From contig OW203767.1 of assembly GCA_934045905.1 (NCBI GenBank), forward strand, positions 26,730,785-26,794,784: a stretch of DNA of 64,000 nt, read 5' to 3'. Position numbers and translations under genes: made by a program. Below, in pieces: positions 33,301-37,440 of the stretch. The notes beneath the pieces were generated by a model. The model made no database searches, was not told the DNA's origin, and saw nothing but the letters and a program-made list of their open reading frames with translations. The DNA comes from Leuctra nigra. Taxonomy: Eukaryota > Arthropoda > Insecta > Plecoptera > Leuctridae. Numbering within the stretch: the first letter of the stretch is position 1; the number at the start of each line of letters is the position of its first letter.

Positions 33301-33804
33301 AACTTTATTTTGTTCATATTGCTGGCTCAAATGACAAGTCGGTTTACAATTTCAAAAGAAGTTAATCGTAAGTATTTCGTAACATGAGATATTATTTTGA
33401 CTATCAACAAAATACCAAAATTACAGATTGACAGAATGCCATCGTGTATGTCAACAATTGTCTGCCGGCCGGCCAAAATAAACAATGCGTAACTTCACAT
33501 ACAACTATGAATAAAAATGACACAAAATTATGTGTCCATAAATGAATGTTTTTTTCTTCTCACCTGCCCTTGTAGTCTTCTGGATAGGGCACGATCATGC
33601 CATCCGGAGACGGCCTCTGGGACGCCGACGTCGATGTCGGCACCCAGAAGTAGGCGTCTGGACCCGTACCGTCGTACGAGAAGCCCTTGATGAAGATGGT
33701 GTTCTCGTCGACCGCGTACGCGACGCCCTTGATGCCGTGCGCGTACGACGTCAGGTTGCCGATCTTCTTGCCGTAGTACGCCTTGCTTGGTCGTGCTGGA
33801 AGAC
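228..33804 (-). CDS. knk: Knickkopf-family chitin-protecting protein, partial at the N-terminus, nine exons
   Basis: Join (minus strand): 33804-33564, 27856-27745, 14954-14716, 9561-9381, 8052-7777, 7306-7063, 6561-6286, 5551-5232, 371-228. All eight introns are GT-AG and keep one frame, giving 676 residues and a TGA stop. Domain order is DM13 (about 7-125), DM13 (about 130-245), DOMON (about 270-430), plastocyanin-like (about 432-645) and a hydrophobic tail (660-675). That order is diagnostic of Knickkopf. In Drosophila and Tribolium, Knickkopf is a GPI-anchored extracellular protein that organises cuticular chitin and shields it from chitinases. NxS/T sequons occur at NLT, NIS, NGS, NWT and NAS. 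The first exon here begins inside a codon, so the Met and signal peptide are encoded upstream; total length would be close to the roughly 690 residues known for the family. A Knk2 or Knk3 paralogue is possible; the exact orthologue was not tested. Confidence 0.93.
372..759. other. Intron sequence, no gene seen
   Basis: AT-rich intronic sequence between the last knk exon and the foldback element. I see no open frame of note, no inverted repeat and no match to other repeats in the window. Confidence 0.5.
760..3648. mobile_element. Foldback-type DNA element with ~1.1-kb inverted arms
   Basis: The left arm (762-1895) and right arm (2525-3646) are near-perfect inverted copies; identical frames occur at 1606-1890 (minus) and 2529-2813 (plus). 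The ends read TA-GTCCGGGCGGG and CCCGCCCGGAC-TA, so a TA duplication is likely. Each arm contains about five diverged tandem subrepeats of ~145 bp built on ACCCGTGGCGGCCATTTT (near 893, 1042, 1192, 1337 and 1478). The 630-bp centre (1896-2524) holds a C-rich stretch and no transposase. Long arms with internal subrepeats are typical of foldback elements. It sits inside the last knk intron. Confidence 0.85.
3669..4970 (+). mobile_element. Hairpin-ended non-autonomous element with palindromic arm, copy 1
   Basis: Starts CCCATAAAAAACACTCCGTG with a ~375-bp palindrome (arms 3669-3835 and 3895-4041), continues through a body with repeated segments around CACTTCCGGTTTCAAAATGG, and ends in the hairpin GTGGAGCGACCGCTCCAC followed by TAG. 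The motif CCAGCCAAGTC lies just inside both ends, in opposite orientation. The same palindrome-plus-body order recurs at 46085 and 48880, so the palindrome belongs to the element. No protein is encoded. A hairpin with CTAG end and subterminal inverted motifs recalls Helitron or Helentron derivatives, but I see no helicase partner and the class is inferred. Confidence 0.7.
4971..5231. other. Intron sequence beside the knk plastocyanin exon
   Basis: Ordinary AT-rich intron between repeat copy 1 and the exon donor. Nothing further recognised. Confidence 0.5.
5232..5551 (-). CDS. knk: knk exon encoding the core of the plastocyanin-like domain
   Basis: 106 full codons plus the end of a split Gly codon, from CTCGCAG|GT to TAT CAG|gtacgc. 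The histidine in RYHPFYITDSS (residue 533) sits where cupredoxins place their first copper ligand. The exon ends LNWTVPMESPDLLYYQ, directly before the C-x2-H motif of the last exon. It also has an insertion-like acidic and basic segment (GFGQKSLEEQKKQRIYAGV), as in other Knickkopf proteins. Confidence 0.94.
6286..6561 (-). CDS. knk: knk exon encoding the first part of the plastocyanin-like domain
   Basis: The acceptor is AAGTTTCAG; the split Asp codon is G|AC, and the donor is GAA GGA G|gtacg (phase 1). The product includes FTARIGPTGGKRGYTPIT, GHPSWGIAWYIN and YVERGKTYTFMVEGG. The last stretch is the strand-turn-strand that opens a cupredoxin fold. It continues in frame into the next exon as EGG-KDPTQPARYHPFYITD. 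Confidence 0.94.
7063..7306 (-). CDS. knk: knk exon encoding the second half of the DOMON domain
   Basis: The exon starts TTTGCAG|TGT GAC and ends ACC ATG G|gtatat (phase 1). It encodes CDGKNGVCPDERIGGKNDV, then a basic stretch TTIKYRRPLQSNEP and the strand DVNVIAAIGPLNS. Two cysteines in CDGKNGVC lie six residues apart and could pair in the extracellular space. Confidence 0.94.
7777..8052 (-). CDS. knk: knk exon encoding the first half of the DOMON domain
   Basis: Exactly 92 codons, phase 0 at both ends (TTGCAG|ACG ... GCA CAG|gttaac). The product includes CRQLLGDRMQVQWEMS, YMAFGISG and GGDVVVAFKD, the typical DOMON beta-sandwich pattern. DOMON domains bind haem or sugars in other proteins; in Knickkopf this domain has been linked to chitin protection. 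Codons are GC-rich while both flanking introns are AT-rich. Confidence 0.94.
9381..9561 (-). CDS. knk: knk exon encoding the end of DM13 domain 2
   Basis: The exon starts by completing a Ser codon (AG|T) and then encodes LEPLKGYQGEDIEIVLPG, then DIDWLAMWCVQYRHNFGHV, the closing part of DM13 domain 2, followed by a linker VPPALGQTKIT. The acceptor is TGCCTGCAG and the donor is ACG|gtaggt, phase 0. Its split with the preceding exon falls at the same place and phase as the split in DM13 domain 1. Confidence 0.93.
10518..11320. repeat. Diverged tandem units rich in poly-G and poly-C tracts
   Basis: Two or three diverged units around 10826, 10990 and 11290 each pair a GGCGYGTAGRA-like start, a G or C homopolymer tract and GAGCAGTSTACC. 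The stretch near 11265 (CCTGCGGGGC) resembles parts of the elements at 50103 and 51409. No gene. Confidence 0.45.
11914..12133 (-). mobile_element. TA-flanked MITE, family C, copy 1
   Basis: About 220 bp flanked by TA (11912-11913 and 12134-12135). The internal stretch ATGAAATCAGAGCTCAC matches the inverse of the copy at 28879. The right end reads ATACCGTTTTATC...TTGAGTG. No coding capacity. TA duplications and short TIRs suggest a Tc1/mariner-type parent, which is inference. Confidence 0.6.
12643..13141 (+). mobile_element. 5'-truncated RTE-like non-LTR retrotransposon
   Basis: Only the C-terminal end of the reverse-transcriptase polypeptide remains (open from 12642 to 13118). Recognisable are SLVESCITYGSEVW, IRNEEVRDRMG, LLWYGHMRRMPEKRLPAK and RKRGRPRRMW, the usual tail of RTE-type and related endonuclease-reverse transcriptases. 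The element ends in a (TA)n run. It is flanked by the direct repeat ACTGCCTCAAAAT (12630-12642 and 13142-13154), showing a true 5'-truncated insertion. The frame is intact over the remnant, so the insertion is probably recent. Confidence 0.85.
13611..13821 (+). mobile_element. TA-flanked MITE, family B, copy 1
   Basis: 211 bp with terminal inverted repeats CACTCGGCCAAACAAAA and TTTTGTTTGGCCAAGTG and TA on both sides. It is inserted in the right arm of the large inverted repeat and is absent from the left arm, which proves insertion. A second copy is at 42966. No coding capacity. Confidence 0.85.
14716..14954 (-). CDS. knk: knk exon encoding the first part of DM13 domain 2
   Basis: Residues 118-196. 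The exon opens with GTGAACTTCGGGGACGTG (VNFGDV), follows through VPEFKR-like DM13 start sequence LPEFKRLAHGLRSGNISI, and contains the second DM13 signature YDGAGPDAYFWV. The acceptor is CTTGACTTGGCAG and the donor GGC AG|gtgagg is phase 2. The first ~55 bases plus the acceptor are the founder copy of the 86-bp array. The founder differs from the array units by a pyrimidine-to-A change in the tract (CTTGACTTGG against CTTGTCTTGG). Confidence 0.94.
14899..19939 (-). repeat. 86-bp minisatellite derived from the knk splice acceptor and exon edge
   Basis: About 54 copies of an 86-bp unit at near-perfect identity; the first (14899-14984) lies partly in the knk exon ending at 14954. On the minus strand each unit reads pyrimidine tract TTCTATCTTGTCTTGGCAG, then ATGAAC or GTGAACTTCGGGGACGTG and on to GCTCGAGT. 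So each unit repeats about 30 bp of intron end, the AG, and the first ~55 exon bases. Five full units precede a SINE insertion at 15348-15743 and 48 follow it. Units differ at a few sites: CGTCCCC or CGTTCCC, TTCATCTG or TTCACCTG, and CTGCC or CTGAC. The long chain of short open frames in the array is a by-product of the repeat, not separate genes. Confidence 0.97.
15348..15743 (-). mobile_element. 5S rRNA-derived SINE (SINE3-like), copy 1
   Basis: On the minus strand the element begins GGCTGGTGTGTTGGATACC, then TCGGTTCTCGTTAGATCACC and GAGGTTAAGCAACATTGAG, AGTAGTTGGATGGGTGACC. This follows a 5S rRNA head closely, including its internal promoter region. A ~270-bp unrelated body follows, ending CACTAGTGGAGCCTGGCTC and a short A-rich tail. 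It splits one 86-bp unit exactly (CACTT | TTCC). A palindrome (CAACACACCAGCC...GGCTGGTGTGTTG) marks its 5' end. No longer duplication than TT is visible at the ends. Confidence 0.85.
20010..21220 (+). mobile_element. Interspersed repeat family F, longest copy
   Basis: Begins near GAAGCGAGCGTCTCCTTTT and ends GCTCGCTCATCAACGCGT-CACACAGAGCG-TTTTCCTAGT. Inside are several degenerate units with CACTGATTGGTTCAAATTT and a CATGGTCATTG motif. Parts recur at 35640-36341, 48440-48850 and 54742-54900, and the ~39-bp end recurs at five sites. There are no TIRs and no clear protein. A SINE (20623-20902) is inserted in this copy. The class is unknown. Confidence 0.55.
20623..20902 (-). mobile_element. tRNA-derived SINE, copy 1 with intact duplication
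   Basis: On the minus strand the head reads TTGGCTGAGTGGTAACGCTC (A box) and CCGGGTTCGATTCCCGC (B box), a tRNA-like RNA polymerase III promoter. The tail ends GCCCCAGACAAAAAA. Flanked by the perfect 14-bp duplication CAGATTGATCTGAT (20609-20622 and 20903-20916). Relatives are at 31306, 35225, 39692 and perhaps 45115, all in the same orientation. Confidence 0.88.
21316..22694. mobile_element. DNA element with ~235-bp TIRs enclosing a retrotransposon fragment
   Basis: The left arm (21316-21558) and right arm (22460-22694) are inverted copies, starting CATCAGTAGGTTTATGAAAT. The inner arm edges carry GCTCGCTGGCGCTTAAGCC. Between them is a jockey-like fragment and its 3' tail. No transposase. Flanks show at most an AT dinucleotide on both sides, so the superfamily is not assigned. 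Confidence 0.75.
21600..21880 (+). pseudogene. Fragment of a jockey-like non-LTR retrotransposon ORF2
   Basis: The frame reads RSFRQLRAKARFTIKQSRKS, WQNYVSSVNHRTPSSQVW, DELKKISGKF and LIVEALADQFYNIS. This is the linker between endonuclease and reverse transcriptase in jockey and related elements (pattern RAKARxxIKxSKKxSWxxYVSS ... WxxLKKISGK ... LADxF). A stop lies just before RSFRQL and the reverse-transcriptase part is missing. Downstream to about 22200 the sequence looks like a 3' UTR with TTAATAAAATAG and an A/T-rich tail. Confidence 0.75.
22695..24232. other. Intron sequence with a 26-base poly-C tract and a CpG-rich patch
   Basis: A C homopolymer runs at about 22803-22828. A CpG-rich patch at 23050-23350 is described separately. 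The rest is AT-rich with no recognised repeat or coding sequence. Confidence 0.5.
23050..23350. promoter_or_regulatory. CpG-rich patch in a knk intron, possible regulatory element
   Basis: A stretch with CGCGTGTGCGCTTGCGCGCG, TTTCCCGCC twice (E2F-like) and CATTGGTC, in an otherwise AT-rich intron. It has no relation to the repeats in the window. Open frames on both strands here are short and unremarkable. A regulatory role is a guess from base composition only. Confidence 0.2.
24233..24733 (+). CDS. Unrecognised open reading frame of 166 codons
   Basis: Open from ATG at 24233 to TAA at 24731-24733, on the strand opposite to knk and inside its largest intron. The product is rich in Tyr, Phe and Leu, with no signal peptide or motif I know. 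An open frame this long is unusual in AT-rich intron sequence, but codon use looks like the surrounding AT-rich DNA, and I see no splice sites or repeats that explain it. It may be a chance frame or a decayed mobile-element gene. Confidence 0.2.
   Translation: MNLLLVCADIENYIYSSQLPIDLNFNRKILETPNLCRLQHYLFVISFDIHIQRRTKFYTAYEGYLQGKNALSPFFEEKNCSDFYELSEYLSVFRQYCHKFLKTVWKIDTRFNIKLRLSQFHPNVTHSVLPLYPPYYIAERRFLVSTKYYQRFPGIFISFLSAFHFP
24734..27189. other. Intron sequence with scattered GC-richer unique patches and a degenerate repeat
   Basis: Patches at 24740-25000 and 26160-26600 are GC-richer and non-repetitive, the first with GTAAACAAATCC (forkhead-like), the second with ATTGGCTGACAGCTGTCACG. At about 25895-26010 a degenerate copy of the hairpin-ended family is recognisable by GGCCGAAAATGCCA and a nearby GTAAAAGTG. 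No gene seen. Confidence 0.35.
27190..27695. repeat. Minisatellite beside a knk splice donor, ~21-bp units in a ~103-bp higher-order unit
   Basis: Basic unit like AGGTGCTTAAAGGACTAGTGG with indels. A higher-order unit of ~103 bp marked by GGTAAGGTAAGGACTAGTGG recurs near 27419 and 27522. The array begins about 50 bp past the donor of the DM13-1 end exon. Unlike the two acceptor arrays it contains no exon sequence. Confidence 0.9.
27745..27856 (-). CDS. knk: knk exon encoding the end of DM13 domain 1
   Basis: The exon completes the Arg codon AG|A and then encodes DPPTLTAYSNQDVILRLP and IRDIRWLSVWCRRFT, the closing strand of the first DM13 domain. The acceptor is TTGTTGCAG and the donor is ACG|gtgagtg, phase 0. 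Its junction with the next exon reads CRRFT-VNFGDV, the usual DM13 ending. A minisatellite begins about 50 bp past the donor. Confidence 0.92.
27857..28878. other. Intron sequence, no gene seen
   Basis: AT-rich intron with a GC-richer patch at 28570-28790 (CCCCCGCGGCGGGAAAATAA). No repeats shared with the rest of the window apart from the MITE that follows. Confidence 0.4.
28879..29084 (+). mobile_element. TA-flanked MITE, family C, copy 2
   Basis: 206 bp with inverted ends CACTCAGTAAAAGATAAAAC and, at the right end on the opposite strand, CACTCAACAGAACACAAAAC. TA precedes the left end; the right flank is TTATAC. The core TGATTTCATTGATAATAACA also occurs in the copy at 44562, and inverted and diverged at 11914. 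Confidence 0.75.
29085..29811. other. Intron sequence, no gene seen
   Basis: AT-rich up to ~29560, then a GC-richer unique patch up to the start of the 58-bp array. No coding features recognised. Confidence 0.4.
29812..30738. repeat. 58-bp minisatellite, about 16 copies
   Basis: Unit TCAAGGGCAAGGGGGTCATG followed by ACCTCAGTGCAGTTGTGTGT and GATAATACGAGGAAAAGC. Variation is limited to a few sites (CATGAC, CACGAC, CACAAC or CGCGAC; CGAGG, CAAGG or CGAAG). It lies in the intron inside DM13 domain 1 and shares no sequence with an exon. Short frames in it are repeat by-products. Confidence 0.95.
30739..31305. other. Intron sequence, no gene seen
   Basis: AT-rich, no repeat or gene recognised. 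Confidence 0.45.
31306..31480 (-). mobile_element. tRNA-derived SINE, diverged and truncated copy
   Basis: Shares GCTTAACGTCGCACT...TCTGCAACTAG...AATGGCGAC and CCGTGGCCTATTAG with the copies at 20623 and 39692. The tRNA head is missing or too decayed to see. Confidence 0.7.
31481..32873. other. Intron sequence with a GC-rich patch and a palindromic ATTACTGTAATTACAG run
   Basis: At 31785-31830 the short palindromes ATTACTGTAATTACAG and CATTACAGTAATTGCAATTA occur side by side. At 32040-32190 there is a CpG-rich unique patch (CGGCCGCGCCGTGG). No gene seen. Confidence 0.4.
32874..33015 (-). mobile_element. Hairpin-ended element, terminal fragment
   Basis: Begins CTAGTGGAGCGGTCG and includes CCAGCCAAGTCGTACTGTAC and CATGGCATTTTCGGCC, matching the last ~140 bp of copy 1 in inverse orientation. 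One hairpin base differs (CGCACCACC for CGCTCCACC). Confidence 0.8.
33016..33563. other. Intron sequence next to the knk DM13-1 exon
   Basis: AT-rich, no repeat or gene recognised. Confidence 0.45.
33564..33804 (-). CDS. knk: knk exon encoding the first part of DM13 domain 1
   Basis: This exon gives residues 1-79 of the visible protein plus two bases of the next codon. It starts after CTGCCTCCAG with two bases of a Gly codon and ends ...GGC AG|gtgag. The frame reads KAYYGKKIGNLTSYAHG near the start and carries the DM13 signature YDGTGPDAYFWV. It is GC-rich compared with the flanking intron. Its acceptor side is the founder of the minisatellite that follows at higher coordinates. Because the first codon is split, at least one more coding exon must lie upstream. 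Confidence 0.92.
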
Positions 33805-34350
33805 CTGGAGGCAGAAGGACAAGTCACAATCAGTGCTGGAAGACCCTAGTCACAATCAGTGCTGGAAGACCTAGTCACAATCAGTGCTGGAAGACCTAGA
33901 GGCAGAAGGACAAGTCACAACCAGTGCTGGAAGACCCTAGTCACAACCAGTGCTGGAAGTCCTAGTCACAATCAGTGCTGGAAGACCTAGAGGCAGAAGG
34001 ACAAGTCACAACCAGTGCTGGAAGACCCTAGTCACAACCAGTGCTGGAAGACCCTAGTCACAATCAGTGCTGGAAGACCTAGTCACAATCAGTGCTGGAA
34101 GACCTAGTCACAATCAGTGCTGGAAGACCTAGAGGCAGAAGGACAAGTCACAACCAGTGCTGGAAGACCCTAGTCACAACCAGTGCTGGAAGACCCTAGT
34201 CACAACCAGTGCTGGAAGACCTAGTCACAATTAGTGCTGGAAGACCTAGTCACAATTAGTGCTGGAAGACCTAGTCACAATTAGTGCTGGAAGACCCTAG
34301 TCACAATCAGTGCTGGAAGACCTAGAGGCAGAAGGACGAGTCACAATCAG
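33791..34350 (-). repeat. Minisatellite derived from the acceptor edge of the DM13-1 exon
   Basis: Nineteen copies of GTGCTGGAAGACC (the first 12-14 coding bases of the exon on the opposite strand), the first inside the exon itself. Two unit lengths mix: ~25 bp (AGTCACAATCAGTGCTGGAAG plus ACCT) and ~40 bp with AGGCAGAAGGACA added, which is the authentic acceptor tract. On the minus strand every unit keeps ...AG|GTCTTCCAGCAC, so the acceptor dinucleotide is repeated with the exon edge. Confidence 0.95.
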
Positions 34351-34698
34351 GCACAGCGGCTGGTGTATTTGATACCTCGGTTATCGTCAGAACACCGAGG
34401 TTAAGCAACATTAGTCAGTAGTTGGATTGGTGACCACTCAACGTGCTGCCGTTGGGCCCGAGAGACTGGGGTGTTTGAGGGTTAGTGTGACCATAGAGGT
34501 GTGACGACCTCCCTCCACCTGTCATCAGTCTCTCGACGGCGCGGGTTGTGGAGGCCCGTGCTTTAAATGTTACACCGTCCTTCGGATGGGACGTTAAACC
34601 GTTGTCCCCCTTGGTATCTTTCGTCCGGAGTAGGCTACACGCCGGTACCTACCGGGTTTCCTCTCCTCCCTTCTCTATATTACATTCTCACTAGTGGA
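34351..34698 (+). mobile_element. 5S rRNA-derived SINE (SINE3-like), copy 2
   Basis: Head GGCTGGTGTATTTGATACC, TCGGTTATCGTCAGAACACC, GAGGTTAAGCAACATTAGTC and AGTAGTTGGATTGGTGACC matches a 5S rRNA gene; the body matches the copy at 15348 through to CTCACTAGTGGA. It directly abuts the end of the minisatellite at 33791-34350. Confidence 0.85.
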
Positions 34699-35224
34699 AT
34701 ACGATGCCGTCAGGTTATAGGACTGTAGGCCGGTCATTAATGACTAATATTATGAAATTATTTTGAATGAAATCGTTTCATCGCCGATATCATAATAATT
34801 TTGTCGACATGAATCGACAACTTGGTGGGAGAATAGAGGGCTGATCTTAATACTATGGAATAGTGATGGTTTACTCGATCGAGAACGATGTCAAGCCAAA
34901 CTTGGAATAACTTCTTTATAACGACTAGTGCCATGTTAAAGTTTTCCTTATGTATAGTGAAAGATAGCGGAGCTGATTTTCATTCATTTTATTTATGGCA
35001 TAAAAATACAGACCCATAGTGAAAGTCTAGACTTTGGGTAAACATTTGATTGGATTTTCGTTCCCATTTCCGTTTAATTGAATGGTCGAGTGGAAACCAC
35101 TTGTGACTCTGATTTACGCTTTTAACTGGATTAGATAATTTGCATTGTTTTAAATGCACCACTTCATTGATTGAACAACATGTTGGCTCCCGTCTTTCAG
35201 AGCGATTTGATCTATTTTTAGAAG
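34699..35224. other. Sequence upstream of the visible knk exons, no gene seen
   Basis: AT-rich, no repeat or gene recognised. The missing 5' exon of knk was looked for here and not found. Confidence 0.4.
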
Positions 35225-35484
35225 TTTTAACGTCGCACTGACCTGCAACTAGGTAATGTCGATGGATGTATTATGAATGATGATGATGATGATGATGAAG
35301 AATAGGTGAGGATGGATGGTGTGAAGGAGGTGGTCGAGACTTATTAGCAGGGAACTAGTCTCAGCATTTTCCCACGGCTGAGCGAATCCACAGAAAATAC
35401 ATCAGGAAGGACTGTGTCGGGAATTGAACCTATGATCTCCGCAGTGCAGGTCCAGAGGGTTACTGACTGAGCCAACCTGATCCG
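35225..35484 (-). mobile_element. tRNA-derived SINE, diverged copy
   Basis: Shares TTTTAACGTCGCACTGACC and, on the minus strand, a decayed tRNA head TTGGCTCAGTCAGTAACCC with B box TAGGTTCAATTCCCGAC. A (GAT)n run lies at 35278-35300 where the family has GATGAATGATTATGA. Confidence 0.75.
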
Positions 35485-35639
35485 TATTTTCACTCTAGTG
35501 AGCGCATGCTTTTTAGCAATCAGAGTCTTAGCTCGAGGCGTAAATTTATATTTTTTTAAAAACTACGGTACTACTGTGTTATTACGGCATTTTCTCTTTC
35601 CTTTTGTAAGCGCTATCGCAAGCTCAAACCAATCAACTT

Positions 35640-36341
35640 ATCTGACACTAACATATACTAGCGGAGACCTGTACACATTTTGAGTAAAATTCTTCGGTTG
35701 ATTGAAAAATGACTATAAATAAACCAGTTAAAATTTTTGCATGGTCATTGAGTCGAACATTTCATCATATTTTCAGTCAAGAACTAAAGAGTTGAGGACA
35801 CTTATTTTGAACTCATTGTTTAACGTGGCGCGATCACTCGATATGTCTTTTGAGATTGTACAAAAATTTAACATGGGAGGAAAGTCATTTCGAATTTGGT
35901 GTATAACTTTTAAAATGGCACACGTTGGTATTGTTTTCAATTTTTTCCAGATGGTATGTCCGTAGGTCTACCAGAAAAAAAGTTTTTGTTAAAATCTAAC
36001 GATACAAAAAATTAGAACTTCATTTTAGCTTAAAAATGACACTATTTTACTTGGCTGCCATAAGACAACATGGGGAAGAAAACTCAAATTATCTCAGAAA
36101 CTAGACACAAAAAGTGTTTAATATTTGCGTTATTGTGTATGGCATGATTGTCAATAAGTACGCAAAATTGTTTGAAGATCTGAGACTATGCCTCGAGTGA
36201 TCGAGCCACCTTAAGTTGATCTTTGTTGATCTATAATGTAATTGCACCGCGTCTTGATCACTTGCAAATGCATCGATTTTGTTTTCTATCCAGAGCGTAT
36301 AGATGCTCTTATCAACGCGTTACACAGAGCGTTTTCCAAGT
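35640..36341 (+). mobile_element. Interspersed repeat family F, 3' part
   Basis: Contains the TTTTTGCATGGTCATTGAGT motif of the family and ends ATCAACGCGTTACACAGAGC-GTTTTCCAAGT, as at 21220. The 5' GAGCGTCTCC end is missing. Confidence 0.5.
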
Positions 36342-36983
36342 AAATGAGAAGATTTGGCGATAAAACATAGACTATTCACCGCCCACTGGACTGACTGTCT
36401 CTTCTTCATGTTCCAGGAATTTCCTCCACAGCACAGAATCTCCATGTCTGTGTTTCGCCATGCGATGAACATTTCGTTTCTTTCCACTAACGAAATATTC
36501 CAAACACACAGTTCTACAGCTCGCGAGTTTGCATACATTATATTTGTTCAAGTAAGAGAAGATCGAATCTTCTCTTTGTGTAGTCGAGGACTCGGCGTAA
36601 TTACAAGTGACAGACAAGTCAGCGACGAGAGAAAGTGAAAACAAAAGACGCCTGTCTGAACTAGAGGGTAGATGAGAGAGAGAACAAGGGATGGGTAGAC
36701 ACAGCGAGGAAGGGGAAGAAAGCAATTTACTAAATGAGTAGAACGAGGACTGAGAACTGTTGAGAGATATTTTACAAAATCAATGAACTTTACGTTTGCT
36801 TCCAGCGTGAATTAAAGGTAAAGAGAGGAGAAGAGTGTTTTTTTCGTTTTCAATTTTGTATTCGGGTTTAATTTCATTGTGAGGTATCAAGACACGGAAC
36901 AAAGTGTAATAGCGGTGTATTTCTTGCGATTTCAAAGATGCACTTTACAATGTAATAGAAATTCAATCGTTTAATTTCATGAA
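36342..36983. other. Non-coding sequence, no gene seen
   Basis: Frames on both strands at 36354-36725 are moderate in length but lack recognisable motifs and overlap one another. A purine-rich patch at 36650-36720 is noted. Nothing else recognised. Confidence 0.35.
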
Positions 36984-37440
36984 CAGTGGCGTAACTACCG
37001 GGTGGCTAGGCCGGCAAAATGCCAGGGGCCCAGGCACTAGGGGGGCAGCACGGACACTTCTCAAATAAAGCAGAATTTTAATTTGTATTGTGTGAAACAT
37101 TCTGATTGATTCTATTCTGATTCTATTACGGCTTATGTTTGAAATTTGGAGGCTTATTTTATGTCCAATTTGGGCACAAAGTTAAGTGTAGTGCTTGGCG
37201 GCAGTATCTGGGTTAAATGATTTAACGAATTTTAGTGCGAACATGTTTTAACAACGTTTTGCTAGATCCTTAGATCTCAATACTTTTAGGTGAGAAGGTG
37301 CTTGGCAGTCTTTTATCAAATATTGTTTTTGTAGTACAGTATTCAAAATAGTCAAATATAACTAAAATATATTTGGGGGGGGGGGGGGGGCACCAGAAGA
37401 ATATTTTGCAAGGGGCCATCACTCTCTAGTTACGCCACTG
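36984..37440. mobile_element. Non-autonomous hAT element
   Basis: 457 bp with inverted ends CAGTGGCGTAACTA and TAGTTACGCCACTG and a perfect 8-bp duplication TTCATGAA (36976-36983 and 37441-37448), both hAT hallmarks. It contains a poly-G tract at ~37374-37390 and GGCCAGGGGCCCAGG-like GC-rich sequence. No transposase. Confidence 0.92.

Noticed and set aside
33528..33874. Frames of 99-110 codons on both strands over the first knk exon
   Set aside because: They are shadow frames of the GC-rich exon; the correct frame carries the DM13 signature and joins neighbouring exons in phase.
34355..34480. A 5S rRNA gene
   Set aside because: The similarity covers only the 5S core; the 3' part diverges and a ~220-bp SINE body follows, as in the copy at 15348.
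36372..36725. Minus-strand frame of 117 codons with a Ser/Leu-rich start as the missing knk signal peptide
   Set aside because: The N-terminus is low-complexity Ser/Pro/Leu with charged residues, no clear cleavage site, and no phase-1 donor leading to the exon at 33804.
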